Positions 8,734-18,674 of a DNA stretch of 64,000 bases are shown piece after piece (the stretch's first letter is position 1; each line of letters starts with the position of its first letter). The stretch is from Cronobacter universalis NCTC 9529 (GTDB lineage Bacteria > Pseudomonadota > Gammaproteobacteria > Enterobacterales > Enterobacteriaceae): the NCBI RefSeq assembly GCF_001277175.1, contig NZ_CP012257.1:3472001-3536000 (forward strand), given 5' to 3'. The position numbers and the translations under genes are program-made. Below the pieces are notes generated by a model. That model was given only the letters and a program-made list of their open reading frames with translations. It was not told where the DNA came from and searched no databases.

Positions 8734-9369
8734 TTAGAGGCCGAGCGCGGACAGATGATGTATCCCTTCGCGCGCCAGCTGGAAGGCGATAACCCACATC
8801 ACCAGGCCCACCAGCAGATTAATCGTCCGCTGCGCTCTTGCGGTGCGAAGACGCGGCGCAAGCCAGGCGGCAAGCAGCGCAAGGCTGAAAAACCAGATAA
8901 CCGACGCGCTGATGGTGCCAAGCGCGAAGGCGCGTTTCGGTAAAGCGTCAAGCTGTCCGCCAAGGCTGCCGAGCACCACAAAGGTGTCGAGATAAACGTG
9001 CGGATTCAGCCAGGTGACCGCGAGCATCGTGGTGATAATACGCAGCCTGCCCTGTTTGAGAATTTCCGCCGACGCCAGTTCCGGGTTGCCTGCCAGCGCG
9101 GTTTTCAGCGCCCCGAAGCCGTACCACAGCAAAAACGCCACGCCGCCCCATGTCACCAGCGCCAGCAGCCAGGGCGACTGCATCAGGACAGCGCTGCCGC
9201 CAAAAATCCCGGCGCAGATCAGGACGATATCGCTGAGCGCGCAGAGCGACGCGATCATCAGATGATACTGGCGGCGGATGCCCTGATTTAATACAAAAGC
9301 ATTTTGCGGGCCGAGCGGCAAAATCATCGCCGCACCCAAGGCAAACCCCTGAAAATAAAAACTTAACAC
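8734..9369 (-). CDS. argO: Arginine exporter ArgO (LysE family)
   Basis: Inner-membrane exporter of arginine and canavanine. From a GTG start at 9369 the product has 211 residues, exactly the E. coli length, and begins [20 protein letters not shown] (E. coli [20 protein letters not shown]). An upstream ATG at 9393 or 9396 would add 8-9 residues with no E. coli counterpart, so the start is probable rather than certain. Six hydrophobic segments are visible, and [17 protein letters not shown] after the first is the LysE signature. Expression is expected to depend on ArgP, encoded nearby. Confidence 0.9.
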   Translation of the reverse strand: MLSFYFQGFALGAAMILPLGPQNAFVLNQGIRRQYHLMIASLCALSDIVLICAGIFGGSAVLMQSPWLLALVTWGGVAFLLWYGFGALKTALAGNPELASAEILKQGRLRIITTMLAVTWLNPHVYLDTFVVLGSLGGQLDALPKRAFALGTISASVIWFFSLALLAAWLAPRLRTARAQRTINLLVGLVMWVIAFQLAREGIHHLSALGL

Positions 9370-9478
9370 GTTGCGTTCCCAAAGCGTTGTCATCACAGGC
9401 GCTCAGTGTAAGGGCAGCTTTTCATTAGCAAAAACGAATATTTTTAATCACCAATAAGCAACGCTAATGAAGCAGGGT

Positions 9479-9507
9479 AAAAAAACGGTCTGCATATAGC
9501 AGACCGT
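9479..9507 (-). terminator. Rho-independent terminator after mscS
   Basis: The 9-base arms ACGGTCTGC (9485-9493) and GCAGACCGT (9499-9507) are separated by 5 bases and followed on the minus strand by a run of seven T. It starts 8 bases beyond the mscS stop codon. Confidence 0.92.
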
Positions 9508-9514
9508 CCTGAGC

Positions 9515-10453
9515 TTACTGACCGTCGGCCGGTTTTTCTTTCGGCGCGTCAGGCTGCGTAATAATCGCAGAGTGCGGCGCTTGCGGCTGCGCTTTCTCTT
9601 CAGCCTCGTTTTTCACCGGCTTGTAATGCACATCCATCTGCGGGTAAGGAATACCGATACCGTTGGCATCCAGCGTTTTCTTGATGCGCTCCAGCACGTC
9701 CCAGTAAACCTCCTGCAGATCGCTGCTCTTGCTCCAGACGCGAATGACAAAGTTCACGGACGACGCGCCCAGCTCGTTCATGCGCACCGTCATTTCGCGA
9801 TCTTTGAGGATGCGGTCATCGGACTGAATAATCTCCGTCAGCAGCGCGCGCACTTTATCGATATCCGCGTCGTAAGAGACGCCAATGATAAATTCGTTAC
9901 GACGCACCGGCTCGCGGGAGAAGTTAATGATGTTGCCTGCGATGATTTTCCCGTTCGGCACCACGACGATACGGCCATCCGGCGTGCGAAGCGTCGTGGA
10001 GAAGATCTGCACATGCAGCACGGAGCCGGCGACGCCGCCGAGATCGACATATTCACCCGCGCGGAACGGACGGAAGGTCACCAGCAACACGCCTGCCGCG
10101 AGGTTTGAAAGCGACCCTTGCAGCGCCAGACCCACAGCCAGCCCTGCGGCGCCGAGAACGGCGATAACCGACGCCGTCTGCACGCCCACGCGGCCCAGCG
10201 CGGCAATCAGCGTAAAGGCGATGATCCCGTAACGCACCAGAGCCGAGAGGAAATCCGCCACGGTAGCGTCGATATGACGGGCGATCATAACGCGGTTAAG
10301 CGTATTGGAGATGGCGCGCGCCACAATCATCCCGACGATAATAATGGCGATGGCCGCCACAATGTTAACGGCGTAGCTGATGAGCAGCGCCTGGTTGCGC
10401 ACCAGCCAGCCGCCGGCGTTATTAATACTGTCTATTACGTGTAAATCATCCAT
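9515..10453 (-). CDS. mscS: Small-conductance mechanosensitive channel MscS
   Basis: Inner-membrane channel that opens on hypo-osmotic shock. Residues 1-275 align with E. coli MscS from [18 protein letters not shown] onward. Three transmembrane helices lie in the first 130 residues, and the pore-lining TM3 carries the Gly/Ala pattern [20 protein letters not shown]. The cytoplasmic beta and vestibule domains follow. The protein has 312 residues against 286, because after the usual end at about KPVKNE it has some 26 extra residues rich in Pro, Ala, Glu and Lys. The gene sits between fbaA and argO as in E. coli, with its own terminator. Confidence 0.95.
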   Translation of the reverse strand: MDDLHVIDSINNAGGWLVRNQALLISYAVNIVAAIAIIIVGMIVARAISNTLNRVMIARHIDATVADFLSALVRYGIIAFTLIAALGRVGVQTASVIAVLGAAGLAVGLALQGSLSNLAAGVLLVTFRPFRAGEYVDLGGVAGSVLHVQIFSTTLRTPDGRIVVVPNGKIIAGNIINFSREPVRRNEFIIGVSYDADIDKVRALLTEIIQSDDRILKDREMTVRMNELGASSVNFVIRVWSKSSDLQEVYWDVLERIKKTLDANGIGIPYPQMDVHYKPVKNEAEEKAQPQAPHSAIITQPDAPKEKPADGQ

Positions 10454-10594
10454 TCGACATCCTTTCCCCTGGTCGGGTGATTAATAAACTGCCCGGATTA
10501 CGGCAGCGCCAGTTGTTAAAGGGTAAACAAAACCCCGGCGCTCTGCCAGTCAACCACCCGCGAATCAGATTCTGGTTATGTTGATATTTCAGAA

Positions 10595-10620
10595 AGAAAA
10601 AAGCCCACCAGAGGTGGGCT
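10595..10620 (-). terminator. Rho-independent terminator after fbaA
   Basis: On the minus strand, AGCCCACC and GGTGGGCT (10602-10609 and 10613-10620) form an 8-base stem with a 3-base loop, followed by TTTTTTC. It ends the epd-pgk-fbaA operon. Confidence 0.92.
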
Positions 10621-10645
10621 TTTTCAGATGACGCTGTAGAAAAGA

Positions 10646-11722
10646 TTACAGCACGTCTACCGCGTTCAGCTCTTTGAACGCCTGCTCCAGACGAGTCACC
10701 ATGCTCGCCTGCGCAGCGCGCAGCCATACGCGCGGATCGTAGTATTTCTTGTTCGGCTGATCTTCGCCTTTCGGGTTGCCCAGCTGACCCTGCAGGTACG
10801 CTTCGTTTTCTTTGTAGTACTTCAGGATACCTTCCCAGGTGGCCCACTGGGTATCGGTATCGATGTTCATCTTGATTACGCCATAGCTGACGGAATCTTT
10901 GATTTCCTGCGCAGAAGAACCGGAACCGCCGTGGAACACGAAGTTCAGGCTGTTGTGCGGCAGGTTGTGTTTCTTAGAAACATATTCCTGAGAGTCGCGC
11001 AGGATGGTCGGGGTCAGTTTTACGTTACCCGGCTTGTAAACGCCGTGTACGTTACCGAAGGACGCCGCGATGGTGAAACGGTGGCTGATCGCGTTCAGTT
11101 TGGTGTACGCGTAGTCAACGTCTTCCGGCTGGGTGTAGAGTGCGGAAGCGTCCATATGGCTGTTGTCCACGCCATCTTCTTCACCGCCGGTGCAGCCCAG
11201 TTCGATTTCCAGGGTCATGCCCATTTTGGACATGCGCTCCAGATATTTGGAGCAAATTTCGATGTTCTCTTCCAGAGACTCTTCAGACAGGTCGATCATG
11301 TGAGAAGAGAACAGCGGTTTGCCGGTAGCGGCAAAGTGTTTTTCACCAGCGTCCAGCAGGCCGTCGATCCACGGCAGCAGTTTCTTCGCGCAGTGGTCGG
11401 TGTGCAGGATAACCGGCACGCCGTAGTGTTCAGCCATCTGGTGAACGTGATGCGCGCCGGAGATAGCGCCCAGAATCGCTGCCTGCTGGCCTTCGCCTTT
11501 GAAGCCTTTGCCTGCGATAAACGCGGCGCCGCCGTTGGAGAACTGAACGATAACCGGCGCTTTAACTTTCGCAGCGGTTTCCAGAACGGCGTTGATGGAA
11601 TCGGTACCCACGCAGTTAACTGCCGGCAGCGCAAAGTTATTCTCTTTAGCTACCTGGAATACTTTCTGTACGTCGTCGCCAGTGATGACGCCCGGTTTTA
11701 CGAAATCAAAAATTTTAGACAT
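10646..11722 (-). CDS. fbaA: Fructose-bisphosphate aldolase, class II
   Basis: Zinc-dependent aldolase that splits fructose 1,6-bisphosphate in glycolysis; 358 residues, one fewer than in E. coli. The zinc ligand region VILHTDHCAKK is near residue 105, ELGCTGGEEDG near 175 carries the family Glu/Gly loop, His of NVHGVYKPGNVKL is near 226, and FHGGSGSSAQEIKDSVSYGV near 264 holds the last zinc His and the phosphate loop. It is the last gene of epd-pgk-fbaA. A terminator-like hairpin lies in the 97-base gap after pgk, so fbaA may be partly uncoupled and have its own promoter there. Confidence 0.97.
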   Translation of the reverse strand: MSKIFDFVKPGVITGDDVQKVFQVAKENNFALPAVNCVGTDSINAVLETAAKVKAPVIVQFSNGGAAFIAGKGFKGEGQQAAILGAISGAHHVHQMAEHYGVPVILHTDHCAKKLLPWIDGLLDAGEKHFAATGKPLFSSHMIDLSEESLEENIEICSKYLERMSKMGMTLEIELGCTGGEEDGVDNSHMDASALYTQPEDVDYAYTKLNAISHRFTIAASFGNVHGVYKPGNVKLTPTILRDSQEYVSKKHNLPHNSLNFVFHGGSGSSAQEIKDSVSYGVIKMNIDTDTQWATWEGILKYYKENEAYLQGQLGNPKGEDQPNKKYYDPRVWLRAAQASMVTRLEQAFKELNAVDVL

Positions 11723-11786
11723 ATTAACGTTGTCCTGTATGTGTATCTTCGACCGTTGGAAAGGGTAAGCGAGCTGTCAGGCGCGC

Positions 11787-11815
11787 TGAAAAACAGGCGG
11801 GATACCCCGCCTGCT
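11787..11815 (-). terminator. Intrinsic terminator between pgk and fbaA
   Basis: On the minus strand the arms CAGGCGGG and CCCGCCTG are separated by GTAT and followed by TTTTTC, starting about 5 bases beyond the pgk stop. It would stop a fraction of epd-pgk transcripts before fbaA, leaving fbaA partly dependent on a promoter in the following 60 bases. Confidence 0.75.
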
Positions 11816-11819
11816 TACA

Positions 11820-12983
11820 TTATTTCTTCGCGCGCTCTTCGAGCATCGCAACTGCCGGCAGTACTTTGCCTTCCACGAATTCGAGGAATGCGCCGCCGCC
11901 AGTGGAGATGTAGGAGATCTTGTCGGCGATGCCGAACATATCGATAGCCGCCAGGGTGTCGCCGCCGCCTGCAATGGAGAACGCGTCGCTTTCTGCGATA
12001 GCGCGAGCCACGATTTCGGTGCCTTTACGGAAGTTCGGGAACTCGAACACGCCCACCGGACCGTTCCACAGGATAGTTTTCGCGTTTTTCAGGATTTCAG
12101 CCAGTTTCTCAGCGGAAACATCGCCCATATCCAGAATCTGCTCTTCATCTTTGATGTCAGTAACAGATTTCAGAGTAGCCGTCGCGGTTTCAGAGAACTC
12201 GGTCGCCACGCGAACGTCAGTCGGGACCGGGATATCACAGGTGGTCAGCAGACGTTTCGCTTCATCAACCAGATCCGCTTCGTACAGAGATTTACCGACG
12301 TTGTGGCCCTGAGCTGCCACGAAGGTGTTGGCGATGCCGCCGCCCACGATCAGCTGGTCAGCGATTTTAGACAGGGAATCCAGTACGGTCAGTTTGGTAG
12401 AAACTTTAGAGCCACCCACGATAGCGACCATCGGGCGAGCCGGTTCTTTCAGCGCTTTACCCAGCGCGTCCAGTTCTTCTGCCAGCAGCGGGCCTGCGCA
12501 CGCCACGTCAGCGAATTTCGCCACACCGTGAGTGGACGCCTGCGCGCGGTGCGCGGTACCAAAGGCGTCCATTACGAACACGTCGCACAGGGACGCGTAT
12601 TTTTTCGCGAGCGTCTCGTCGTCTTTCTTCTCGCCTTTGTTAAAGCGAACGTTTTCCAGCACCACCAGCTCGCCTTCAGCTACTTCGACGCCGTCGAGGT
12701 AGTCTTTCGCCAGGCGAACCGGGGAGTTGAGTTTGTCTTTCAGGTAGTTAACTACCGGCAGCAGAGAGAATTCTTCGTTGTATTCGCCTTCGGTCGGGCG
12801 GCCCAGGTGGGACGTCACCATCACTTTAGCGCCCTGTTTCAGAGCCAGTTCGATGGTCGGCAGGGAGGCGCGGATACGCGCGTCAGAGGTAACTTTGCCC
12901 TCTTTTACCGGAACGTTGAGATCGGCGCGGATCAGAACGCGTTTACCTGCCAGATCCAGATCGGTCATCTTAATTACAGACAT
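11820..12983 (-). CDS. pgk: Phosphoglycerate kinase
   Basis: Transfers phosphate from 1,3-bisphosphoglycerate to ADP in glycolysis; 387 residues, the usual bacterial length. The signature [16 protein letters not shown] is at residues 15-30, the substrate histidine-arginine loop [12 protein letters not shown] near 58, and the nucleotide-binding [16 protein letters not shown] near the C-terminus. It lies between epd and fbaA, with 76 bases to epd. The codon use is the highly expressed type, with few rare codons. Confidence 0.97.
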   Translation of the reverse strand: MSVIKMTDLDLAGKRVLIRADLNVPVKEGKVTSDARIRASLPTIELALKQGAKVMVTSHLGRPTEGEYNEEFSLLPVVNYLKDKLNSPVRLAKDYLDGVEVAEGELVVLENVRFNKGEKKDDETLAKKYASLCDVFVMDAFGTAHRAQASTHGVAKFADVACAGPLLAEELDALGKALKEPARPMVAIVGGSKVSTKLTVLDSLSKIADQLIVGGGIANTFVAAQGHNVGKSLYEADLVDEAKRLLTTCDIPVPTDVRVATEFSETATATLKSVTDIKDEEQILDMGDVSAEKLAEILKNAKTILWNGPVGVFEFPNFRKGTEIVARAIAESDAFSIAGGGDTLAAIDMFGIADKISYISTGGGAFLEFVEGKVLPAVAMLEERAKK

Positions 12984-13059
12984 GGTGAATCCTCTCGTTG
13001 ATTCTTAAAGTTTTGCAGACCCCATACGCCGTGGCCACACGACCGCAACGGATGAAATC

Positions 13060-14079
13060 TTACCTGAAACCAATAGCTGCCATCGCTAACGTGGTGTCGA
13101 GCATCCGGTTAGCGAAGCCCCATTCGTTATCGCACCAGACCAGTGTTTTAATCAGGTGCGCTCCACTCACCCGTGTCTGGGTGCCGTCCACAATGGCGCT
13201 GTGCGGATCGTGGTTAAAATCTGTTGAGACCAACGGTAATTCCGTATAGTCAACTATACCATGAAATGCACCCTGTGCCGCTTTTTGCAGCAACAGGTTG
13301 ACTTCATGGGCTTTTACCGGTTTTTGCACCGTCACGCTTAAATCTATGGCCGTCACGTTAATGGTAGGCACGCGCACCGCAATTGCCTCAAAGCGGTCAT
13401 GAAATTTAGGAAAAATACGCGTTATACCCGCGGCAAGCCTGGTATCGACCGGAATGATGGACTGACTGGCGGCGCGGGTGCGGCGCAGGTCCGGATGATA
13501 GGCGTCGATAACCTGTTGATCGTGCATGGCGGAATGGATGGTCGTCACGGTGCCGGATTCAATCCCGAACGCGTCGTCCATCAGCTTAATAATGGGAATA
13601 ATACAGTTGGTGGTGCAGGAGGCGTTGGAAACAATGCGATGCTCAGCGCGCAGTTCCTCTTCATTAACGCCGTAGACAACGGTAGCGTCGAGATCGTTGC
13701 CGCCCGGGTGTGAGAACAGCACTTTGCGCGCGCCCGCTTCAAGATGGGCGACGCCATCGGCCCGGCTGCCATAAACGCCGGTGCAGTCGAGCACCACGTC
13801 CACATTAAGCGCTTTCCAGGGCAGCGCGTTAATGTCGCGCTCATGCAGCAGACGAATAACATCGTTGCCAATCCAGAGCTGCTCGCCTTCCTGACGGACA
13901 TCCCACGCGAATCGGCCGTGGCTGGTGTCATATTTCAGCAAATGCGCCATGCCCGCAGCGTCGGCCAGCTCATTAATGGCGACCACACTGATTTCCGCGC
14001 GACGGCCGGACTCATACAACGCACGAACTACGTTGCGCCCGATGCGACCGAAGCCATTAATCGCTACGCGTAAGGTCAT
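13060..14079 (-). CDS. epd: D-erythrose-4-phosphate dehydrogenase
   Basis: Oxidises erythrose 4-phosphate to 4-phosphoerythronate for pyridoxal phosphate synthesis; homologous to glyceraldehyde-3-phosphate dehydrogenase. The ATG at 14079 has a GGAGATAT site just before it and gives 339 residues, the E. coli length, starting [20 protein letters not shown]. The open frame goes on for 27 codons upstream without resembling Epd. The catalytic Cys is in [14 protein letters not shown] near residue 155, with the partner His in [12 protein letters not shown]. It heads epd-pgk-fbaA; Cra and CRP sites upstream fit the known control of this operon. Confidence 0.95.
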   Translation of the reverse strand: MTLRVAINGFGRIGRNVVRALYESGRRAEISVVAINELADAAGMAHLLKYDTSHGRFAWDVRQEGEQLWIGNDVIRLLHERDINALPWKALNVDVVLDCTGVYGSRADGVAHLEAGARKVLFSHPGGNDLDATVVYGVNEEELRAEHRIVSNASCTTNCIIPIIKLMDDAFGIESGTVTTIHSAMHDQQVIDAYHPDLRRTRAASQSIIPVDTRLAAGITRIFPKFHDRFEAIAVRVPTINVTAIDLSVTVQKPVKAHEVNLLLQKAAQGAFHGIVDYTELPLVSTDFNHDPHSAIVDGTQTRVSGAHLIKTLVWCDNEWGFANRMLDTTLAMAAIGFR

Positions 14080-14200
14080 ATATCTCCTGCCAGAATCCCG
14101 GATGTGAAGAAGCTGACAGAGTAATGCAGCCACCTTCGAAGGGGAATCCTCGCCCGTCACAAACTACAACCGTTTGATGGATTGTCGAACAGTCAGTCGA

Positions 14201-14214
14201 CTGAAACGCTTCAG
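14201..14214. promoter_or_regulatory. Cra (FruR) operator upstream of epd
   Basis: CTGAAACGCTTCAG is an inverted repeat that fits the Cra consensus TGAAWCGNTTCA. It lies about 122 bases upstream of the epd start. Cra is known to control the epd-pgk operon in E. coli; the match here is by eye. Confidence 0.75.
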
Positions 14215-14271
14215 CAAGAATAAGCGAAACATGGAATAAAAGGAATGATACCGCGGCGAAATGACACTAAC

Positions 14272-14289
14272 TTCTGACCTGCGTCACAT
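14272..14289. promoter_or_regulatory. CRP site upstream of epd
   Basis: TCTGA, six bases, then TCACA differs from the CRP core TGTGA-N6-TCACA at a single position. It lies about 195 bases upstream of epd, where CRP activation of the E. coli operon is established. Confidence 0.55.
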
Positions 14290-14432
14290 TTTTTCTGGAA
14301 TAAATTCCACCGTTGCACCAGTTGCGATGAATAACAGACGGATAAAGCCTGTGAAGGGAGCAAATCTGGACGTTACGCGCCTGCCGCCGCGTCCTACAAT
14401 GGTGGCGACTCCACAGTAACAAAGGGACAGTG

Positions 14433-15569
14433 ATGGCGTATCCAGAAGAGAACGAAAACGCGGCAAACCTGACGCCCCTGCGCGCGCGATTTCGCGGCTG
14501 TCTGCTCGGCGGCGCGGTGGGCGATGCGCTCGGCGGCCCGGTGGAATTTTTAAGCCGGGCGGAAATCACCACGCGCTTCGGGGCGCCGGGCGTCACGGAT
14601 TACGGGCACGCCTGGGGCGGCAGCGGAAAAATCACGGACGATACGCAAATGACGCTCTTTACCGCCGAAGGATTACTGCGGGCCTGGATGCGCGCGGCGA
14701 TGCGCGGCATCGGCCCGTCATTCACGGCGGTAACCGCTCACGCATATTTGCGCTGGCTGCTGACGCAGGGCGAGCGCAATCGCCACAATCTGCTGGATAA
14801 AACGCAGTTATCCGGCTGGCTTATCGGGCATAACGCCCTCTTCCATGCCCGCGCGCCGGGCAATACGTGCCTCAGCGCACTGCGCGAGATGCGCGCCTTC
14901 GGCGAACCGGCCCGTAATAACAGCAAGGGCTGCGGCGGCGTCATGCGCGTGGCGCCGGTGGGGCTTTTTTATATGCGTTACCCGGGCGGCGATTTACTGA
15001 AAGCGGCGTTTGACACCGGTTGCCAGCTTGCCGCGCTCACGCACGGGCATCCGACTGGCTATCTCACCGGCGGGGTACTGGCGACGCTGGTTTTGCAGCT
15101 CGTTCAGGGCGAATCACTTGACGCTGCGCTGACGCATTCGCTGGATTTACTGAAAAGCGCGCCGCAGCATGAAGAAACAGGACGGGCGCTGGAGCATGCG
15201 CGCTCGCTCGCCGCGGCGCCGCTCGCCCCGCAGGAGGCTATCAAAAAACTGGGCGAAGGCTGGGTGGCCGAAGAGGCGCTCGCCATCGCGCTGTTTTGCG
15301 CGCTACGCGCCCGCGCGTTTGAAGAGGGCGTACTGATGGCGGTAAACCACGACGGCGATTCAGATTCCACCGGCGCGATAGCCGGAAACTTACTCGGCGC
15401 AATGTATGGCATCACGGCCATACCGCAAACGTGGCTGGCGCGGCTTGAGCTTAACGCGGTGATTCAGGAGATGGCGGATGACTTGCTGGACTATCGCGAC
15501 TGGCCGATATCAGACTACGACAACTCACCGTTCGCTATTGCGATGCGTGAGAAATATCCGGGCGACTGA
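14433..15569 (+). CDS. ADP-ribosylglycohydrolase family protein (DraG/ARH type)
   Basis: Protein of 378 residues predicted to remove ADP-ribose from a protein, nucleic acid or small molecule. The magnesium-binding motifs of the family are intact: RGCLLGGAVGDALGGPVEFL near residue 22, KITDDTQMTLFTAEGLL near 67, and VNHDGDSDSTGAIAGNLLGA near 305. I start at the ATG at 14433, with AAAGGGA upstream; a GTG one codon earlier is also open. No signal peptide or membrane segment is visible. No ADP-ribosyltransferase gene lies beside it, so its substrate is unknown. It occupies the epd-tktA interval where E. coli has yggC, yggD, yggF and related genes, and it shares a terminator with tktA. Confidence 0.85.
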   Translation: MAYPEENENAANLTPLRARFRGCLLGGAVGDALGGPVEFLSRAEITTRFGAPGVTDYGHAWGGSGKITDDTQMTLFTAEGLLRAWMRAAMRGIGPSFTAVTAHAYLRWLLTQGERNRHNLLDKTQLSGWLIGHNALFHARAPGNTCLSALREMRAFGEPARNNSKGCGGVMRVAPVGLFYMRYPGGDLLKAAFDTGCQLAALTHGHPTGYLTGGVLATLVLQLVQGESLDAALTHSLDLLKSAPQHEETGRALEHARSLAAAPLAPQEAIKKLGEGWVAEEALAIALFCALRARAFEEGVLMAVNHDGDSDSTGAIAGNLLGAMYGITAIPQTWLARLELNAVIQEMADDLLDYRDWPISDYDNSPFAIAMREKYPGD

Positions 15570-15575
15570 GCCCAT

Positions 15576-15610
15576 AAAAAACGGGAGGCGCAGGCCTCCC
15601 GTTCGTTTTA
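15576..15610. terminator. Bidirectional terminator between the ADP-ribosylglycohydrolase gene and tktA
   Basis: The arms ACGGGAGGC (15581-15589) and GCCTCCCGT (15594-15602) have a 4-base loop. AAAAA precedes the hairpin, giving a good T run for tktA on the minus strand. On the plus strand TCGTTTTA follows, which is weaker. Confidence 0.85.
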
Positions 15611-15625
15611 TAACGCCATGAGCGA

Positions 15626-17617
15626 TTACAGCAGCGCTTTCGCCTGGCTTACCACGTTATCCACGGTAAAGCCGAACTCTTCAAACAGCTGCTCCGCCGG
15701 TGCGGATTCGCCGAAGGTGGTCATACCCACGACAGCGCCGTTCAGGCCAACGTATTTGAACCAGTAGTCGGCGATGCCGGCTTCGATAGCCACGCGCGCG
15801 CTGACCGCTTTCGGCAGTACAGCTTCGCGGTAAGCGGCATCTTGCTTGTCGAAGACGTCGGTGGACGGCATGGAAACCACACGCGCTTTCACGCCTTCGG
15901 CGGCCAGTTTATCGGCGGCGGCGACAGCCAGTTCAACTTCAGAGCCGGTGGCGATGAAGATGATCTGCGGCTGACCGTCGCAGTCTTTCAGGATGTAGGC
16001 GCCGCGGGCGATATCCGCCAGCTGCTGCTCGCTACGTTCCTGCTGCGCCAGGTTCTGACGAGAGAAGATCAGCGCCGTCGGGCCATCGTGGCGCTCAACC
16101 GCGTATTTCCACGCTACCGCAGATTCCACCTGGTCGCACGGACGCCATGTGCTCATGTTCGGGGTCACGCGCAGCGCCGCCAGCTGTTCAACCGGCTGGT
16201 GGGTCGGGCCGTCTTCGCCGAGACCGATGGAGTCGTGGGTGTAGACCATCACCTGACGCTGTTTCATCAGCGCGGCCATACGCACCGCATTACGGGCATA
16301 TTCCACGAACATCAGGAAGGTCGAGGTGTACGGCAGGAAACCGCCATGCAGCGCGATACCGTTCGCGATGGCGGTCATGCCGAATTCGCGCACGCCGTAG
16401 TGAATGTAGTTGCCTGCGGCATCTTCATTAATAGCCTTTGAGCCAGACCAGATGGTCAGGTTGCTCGGCGCGAGATCCGCAGAGCCGCCCAGGAATTCCG
16501 GCAGCAGTTTGCCGAAGGCCTCAATGGCGTTCTGAGACGCTTTGCGGCTGGCGATTTTCGCCGGATTCGCCTGCAGGTTCGCGATGAACGCCTGCGCTTT
16601 CGCAGCGAAATCCGCCGGCATTTCGCCTTTCATACGGCGGGTAAATTCAGCAGCTTCCTGCGGGAATGCTTTCGCGTAGGCGGCGAATTTTTCGTTCCAG
16701 GCGCTTTCTTTCACCTGGCCCATCTCTTTGGCATCCCACTGCGCGTAGATTTCCTGCGGGATCACAAACGGCTCATATTTCCAGCCCAGCTGTTCGCGGG
16801 TGGCGGCCACTTCGGCTTCGCCCAGCGGCGCGCCGTGGGAATCATGGGTGCCTGCTTTGTTCGGCGAGCCGAAACCGATAACGGTTTTGCACATCAGCAG
16901 AGACGGTTTGTCGGTAACAGAACGCGCTTCTTCAATGGCGCGTTTGATGGCGTCGGCGTCGTGGCCGTCCACGCCGCGCACCACATGCCAGCCGTAGGCT
17001 TCAAAGCGTTTCGCGGTATCGTCGGTGAACCAGCCTTCAATGTGGCCGTCGATGGAGATGCCGTTGTCGTCGTAGAACGCCACCAGCTTGCCGAGGCCCA
17101 GCGTACCCGCCAGCGAGCAGACTTCGTGGGAGATGCCTTCCATCATGCAGCCGTCACCCAGGAAGGTGTAGGTGTAATGGTCGACAATGTCATGCCCCGG
17201 GCGGTTGAACTGCGCCGCCAGCGTGCGCTCGGCGATAGCCATACCGACCGCGTTCGCAATCCCCTGCCCCAGCGGACCGGTGGTGGTCTCCACGCCCGGC
17301 GTGTAACCGACTTCCGGGTGACCCGGCGTTTTGGAATGCAGCTGACGGAAGTTTTTCAGCTCTTCGATCGGCAGATCGTAACCGGTGAGGTGCAGCAGGC
17401 TGTAAATCAGCATAGAGCCGTGACCGTTGGACAGCACGAAGCGGTCGCGGTCGGCCCAGGACGGGTTCTGCGGGTTATGGTTCAGGAAATCACGCCACAG
17501 GACTTCGGCAATGTCAGCCATGCCCATCGGGGCACCCGGATGGCCGGATTTGGCTTTTTGTACTGCGTCCATGCTGAGCGCACGAATAGCATTGGCAAGC
17601 TCTTTACGAGAGGACAT
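15626..17617 (-). CDS. tktA: Transketolase 1
   Basis: Thiamine-diphosphate enzyme of the pentose phosphate pathway that moves two-carbon ketol units between sugar phosphates; 663 residues, the same as E. coli TktA. The thiamine-diphosphate motif [18 protein letters not shown] is near residue 154, the substrate-binding His residues occur in [10 protein letters not shown] and [17 protein letters not shown], and the pyrimidine-domain motif [20 protein letters not shown] is near 462. It acts with RpiA, encoded 10 kb away, and supplies erythrose 4-phosphate, the substrate of Epd. Transcribed alone, divergent from loiP. Confidence 0.97.
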   Translation of the reverse strand: MSSRKELANAIRALSMDAVQKAKSGHPGAPMGMADIAEVLWRDFLNHNPQNPSWADRDRFVLSNGHGSMLIYSLLHLTGYDLPIEELKNFRQLHSKTPGHPEVGYTPGVETTTGPLGQGIANAVGMAIAERTLAAQFNRPGHDIVDHYTYTFLGDGCMMEGISHEVCSLAGTLGLGKLVAFYDDNGISIDGHIEGWFTDDTAKRFEAYGWHVVRGVDGHDADAIKRAIEEARSVTDKPSLLMCKTVIGFGSPNKAGTHDSHGAPLGEAEVAATREQLGWKYEPFVIPQEIYAQWDAKEMGQVKESAWNEKFAAYAKAFPQEAAEFTRRMKGEMPADFAAKAQAFIANLQANPAKIASRKASQNAIEAFGKLLPEFLGGSADLAPSNLTIWSGSKAINEDAAGNYIHYGVREFGMTAIANGIALHGGFLPYTSTFLMFVEYARNAVRMAALMKQRQVMVYTHDSIGLGEDGPTHQPVEQLAALRVTPNMSTWRPCDQVESAVAWKYAVERHDGPTALIFSRQNLAQQERSEQQLADIARGAYILKDCDGQPQIIFIATGSEVELAVAAADKLAAEGVKARVVSMPSTDVFDKQDAAYREAVLPKAVSARVAIEAGIADYWFKYVGLNGAVVGMTTFGESAPAEQLFEEFGFTVDNVVSQAKALL

Positions 17618-17897
17618 TTTGACTCCAGATCGGATAGTTGAAGGCCACGCCTTGTTAACGGCTTGACTACTACGCGTTATGGGCTACGCCCGAAAAATTG
17701 TCCCACAATGTAACCCAAGCGGCTGGGCATGTACATGGAGCATCCTTTTGTGCGCTAAGAAATCTCTGGAAGCCGCTCGCAGTTTGCGCAACCCACTCGC
17801 CGCAGGTGCGCAAACCTCTTTATACTTAGCCGCACGTCAACGAAGCCGCTTCGCGGCGACAATAATGAAAACCTCAATGGAGCGTGGAAGCATAACG

Positions 17898-18656
17898 ATG
17901 AAAATGCGCGCGATAGTACTGAGCATGACCGCAGCAGCCCTGCTGAGCGGTTGCCAAAATATGAATTCCAACGGCCTGCTGAGTTCAGGCGCCGAGGCGT
18001 TCCAGGCCTACACCTTAAGCGACGCGCAGGTAAAAGCGCTGAGCGACGAAGCCTGTAAATCGCAGGACAGCAAAGCGAAAATCGCGCCAGCGAACAGCCA
18101 GTATACGCAGCGCCTGAACAAAATCGCCGCGGCGCTGGGCGATAACATCAACGGCCAGCCGGTGAACTACAAGGTTTACGAAGAAAAAGACGTTAACGCC
18201 TTCGCGATGGCCAACGGCTGCATCCGCGTTTACAGCGGGCTGATGGACATGATGAGCGATAACGAAGTGGAAGCGGTGATTGGCCATGAAATGGGCCACG
18301 TCGCGCTGGGCCATGTGAAACGCGGGATGCAGGTGGCGCTGGGCACCAACGCGATACGCGGCGCGGCCGCTTCCGCAGGCGGTATCGTCGGCAGCCTGTC
18401 GCAGTCCGATTTAGGCGAGCTTGGCGAAAAACTGGTGAACGCGCAGTTCTCGCAGCGTCAGGAATCCGAAGCGGATGACTACTCCTACGATCTGCTGCGT
18501 AAACGCGGTATTAACCCGTCAGGGCTTGCCACCAGCTTTGAGAAACTCGCGAAGCTGGAAAAAGGCCGTCAGAGCTCCATGTTTGACGATCATCCGGCCT
18601 CGGAAGCGCGCGCGCAGCATATTCGCGATCGTATGAAGGCAGACGGGCTGAAATAA
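17898..18656 (+). CDS. loiP: Metalloprotease LoiP (YggG), outer-membrane lipoprotein
   Basis: Zinc metalloprotease of the M48 family, 252 residues, the E. coli length. The start MKMRAIVLSMTAAALLSGCQ gives a lipoprotein signal with lipobox LLSGC, lipidated Cys at residue 19. The zinc motif is EAVIGHEMGHVALGHV near residue 135, and the third ligand Glu is in RQESEADDYSYDLL. In E. coli LoiP acts at the outer membrane, works with BepA and is favoured by low osmolarity. The frame is open for 73 codons upstream, but that extension would hide the lipoprotein signal, so I reject it. Confidence 0.93.
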   Translation: MKMRAIVLSMTAAALLSGCQNMNSNGLLSSGAEAFQAYTLSDAQVKALSDEACKSQDSKAKIAPANSQYTQRLNKIAAALGDNINGQPVNYKVYEEKDVNAFAMANGCIRVYSGLMDMMSDNEVEAVIGHEMGHVALGHVKRGMQVALGTNAIRGAAASAGGIVGSLSQSDLGELGEKLVNAQFSQRQESEADDYSYDLLRKRGINPSGLATSFEKLAKLEKGRQSSMFDDHPASEARAQHIRDRMKADGLK

Positions 18657-18674
18657 GCAGCTTTAGTTATATAA

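Larger units (their letters stand above)
14080..14432. other. Divergent regulatory region between epd and the ADP-ribosylglycohydrolase gene
   Basis: This 353-base stretch has no convincing gene. It contains a Cra operator (14201-14214), a near-consensus CRP site (14272-14289) and a 12-base perfect palindrome TCAGTCGACTGA (14193-14204) that overlaps the Cra site by four bases. The right half, up to 14432, must hold the promoter for the plus-strand gene, but I cannot point to clear -35 and -10 boxes. Confidence 0.6.
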
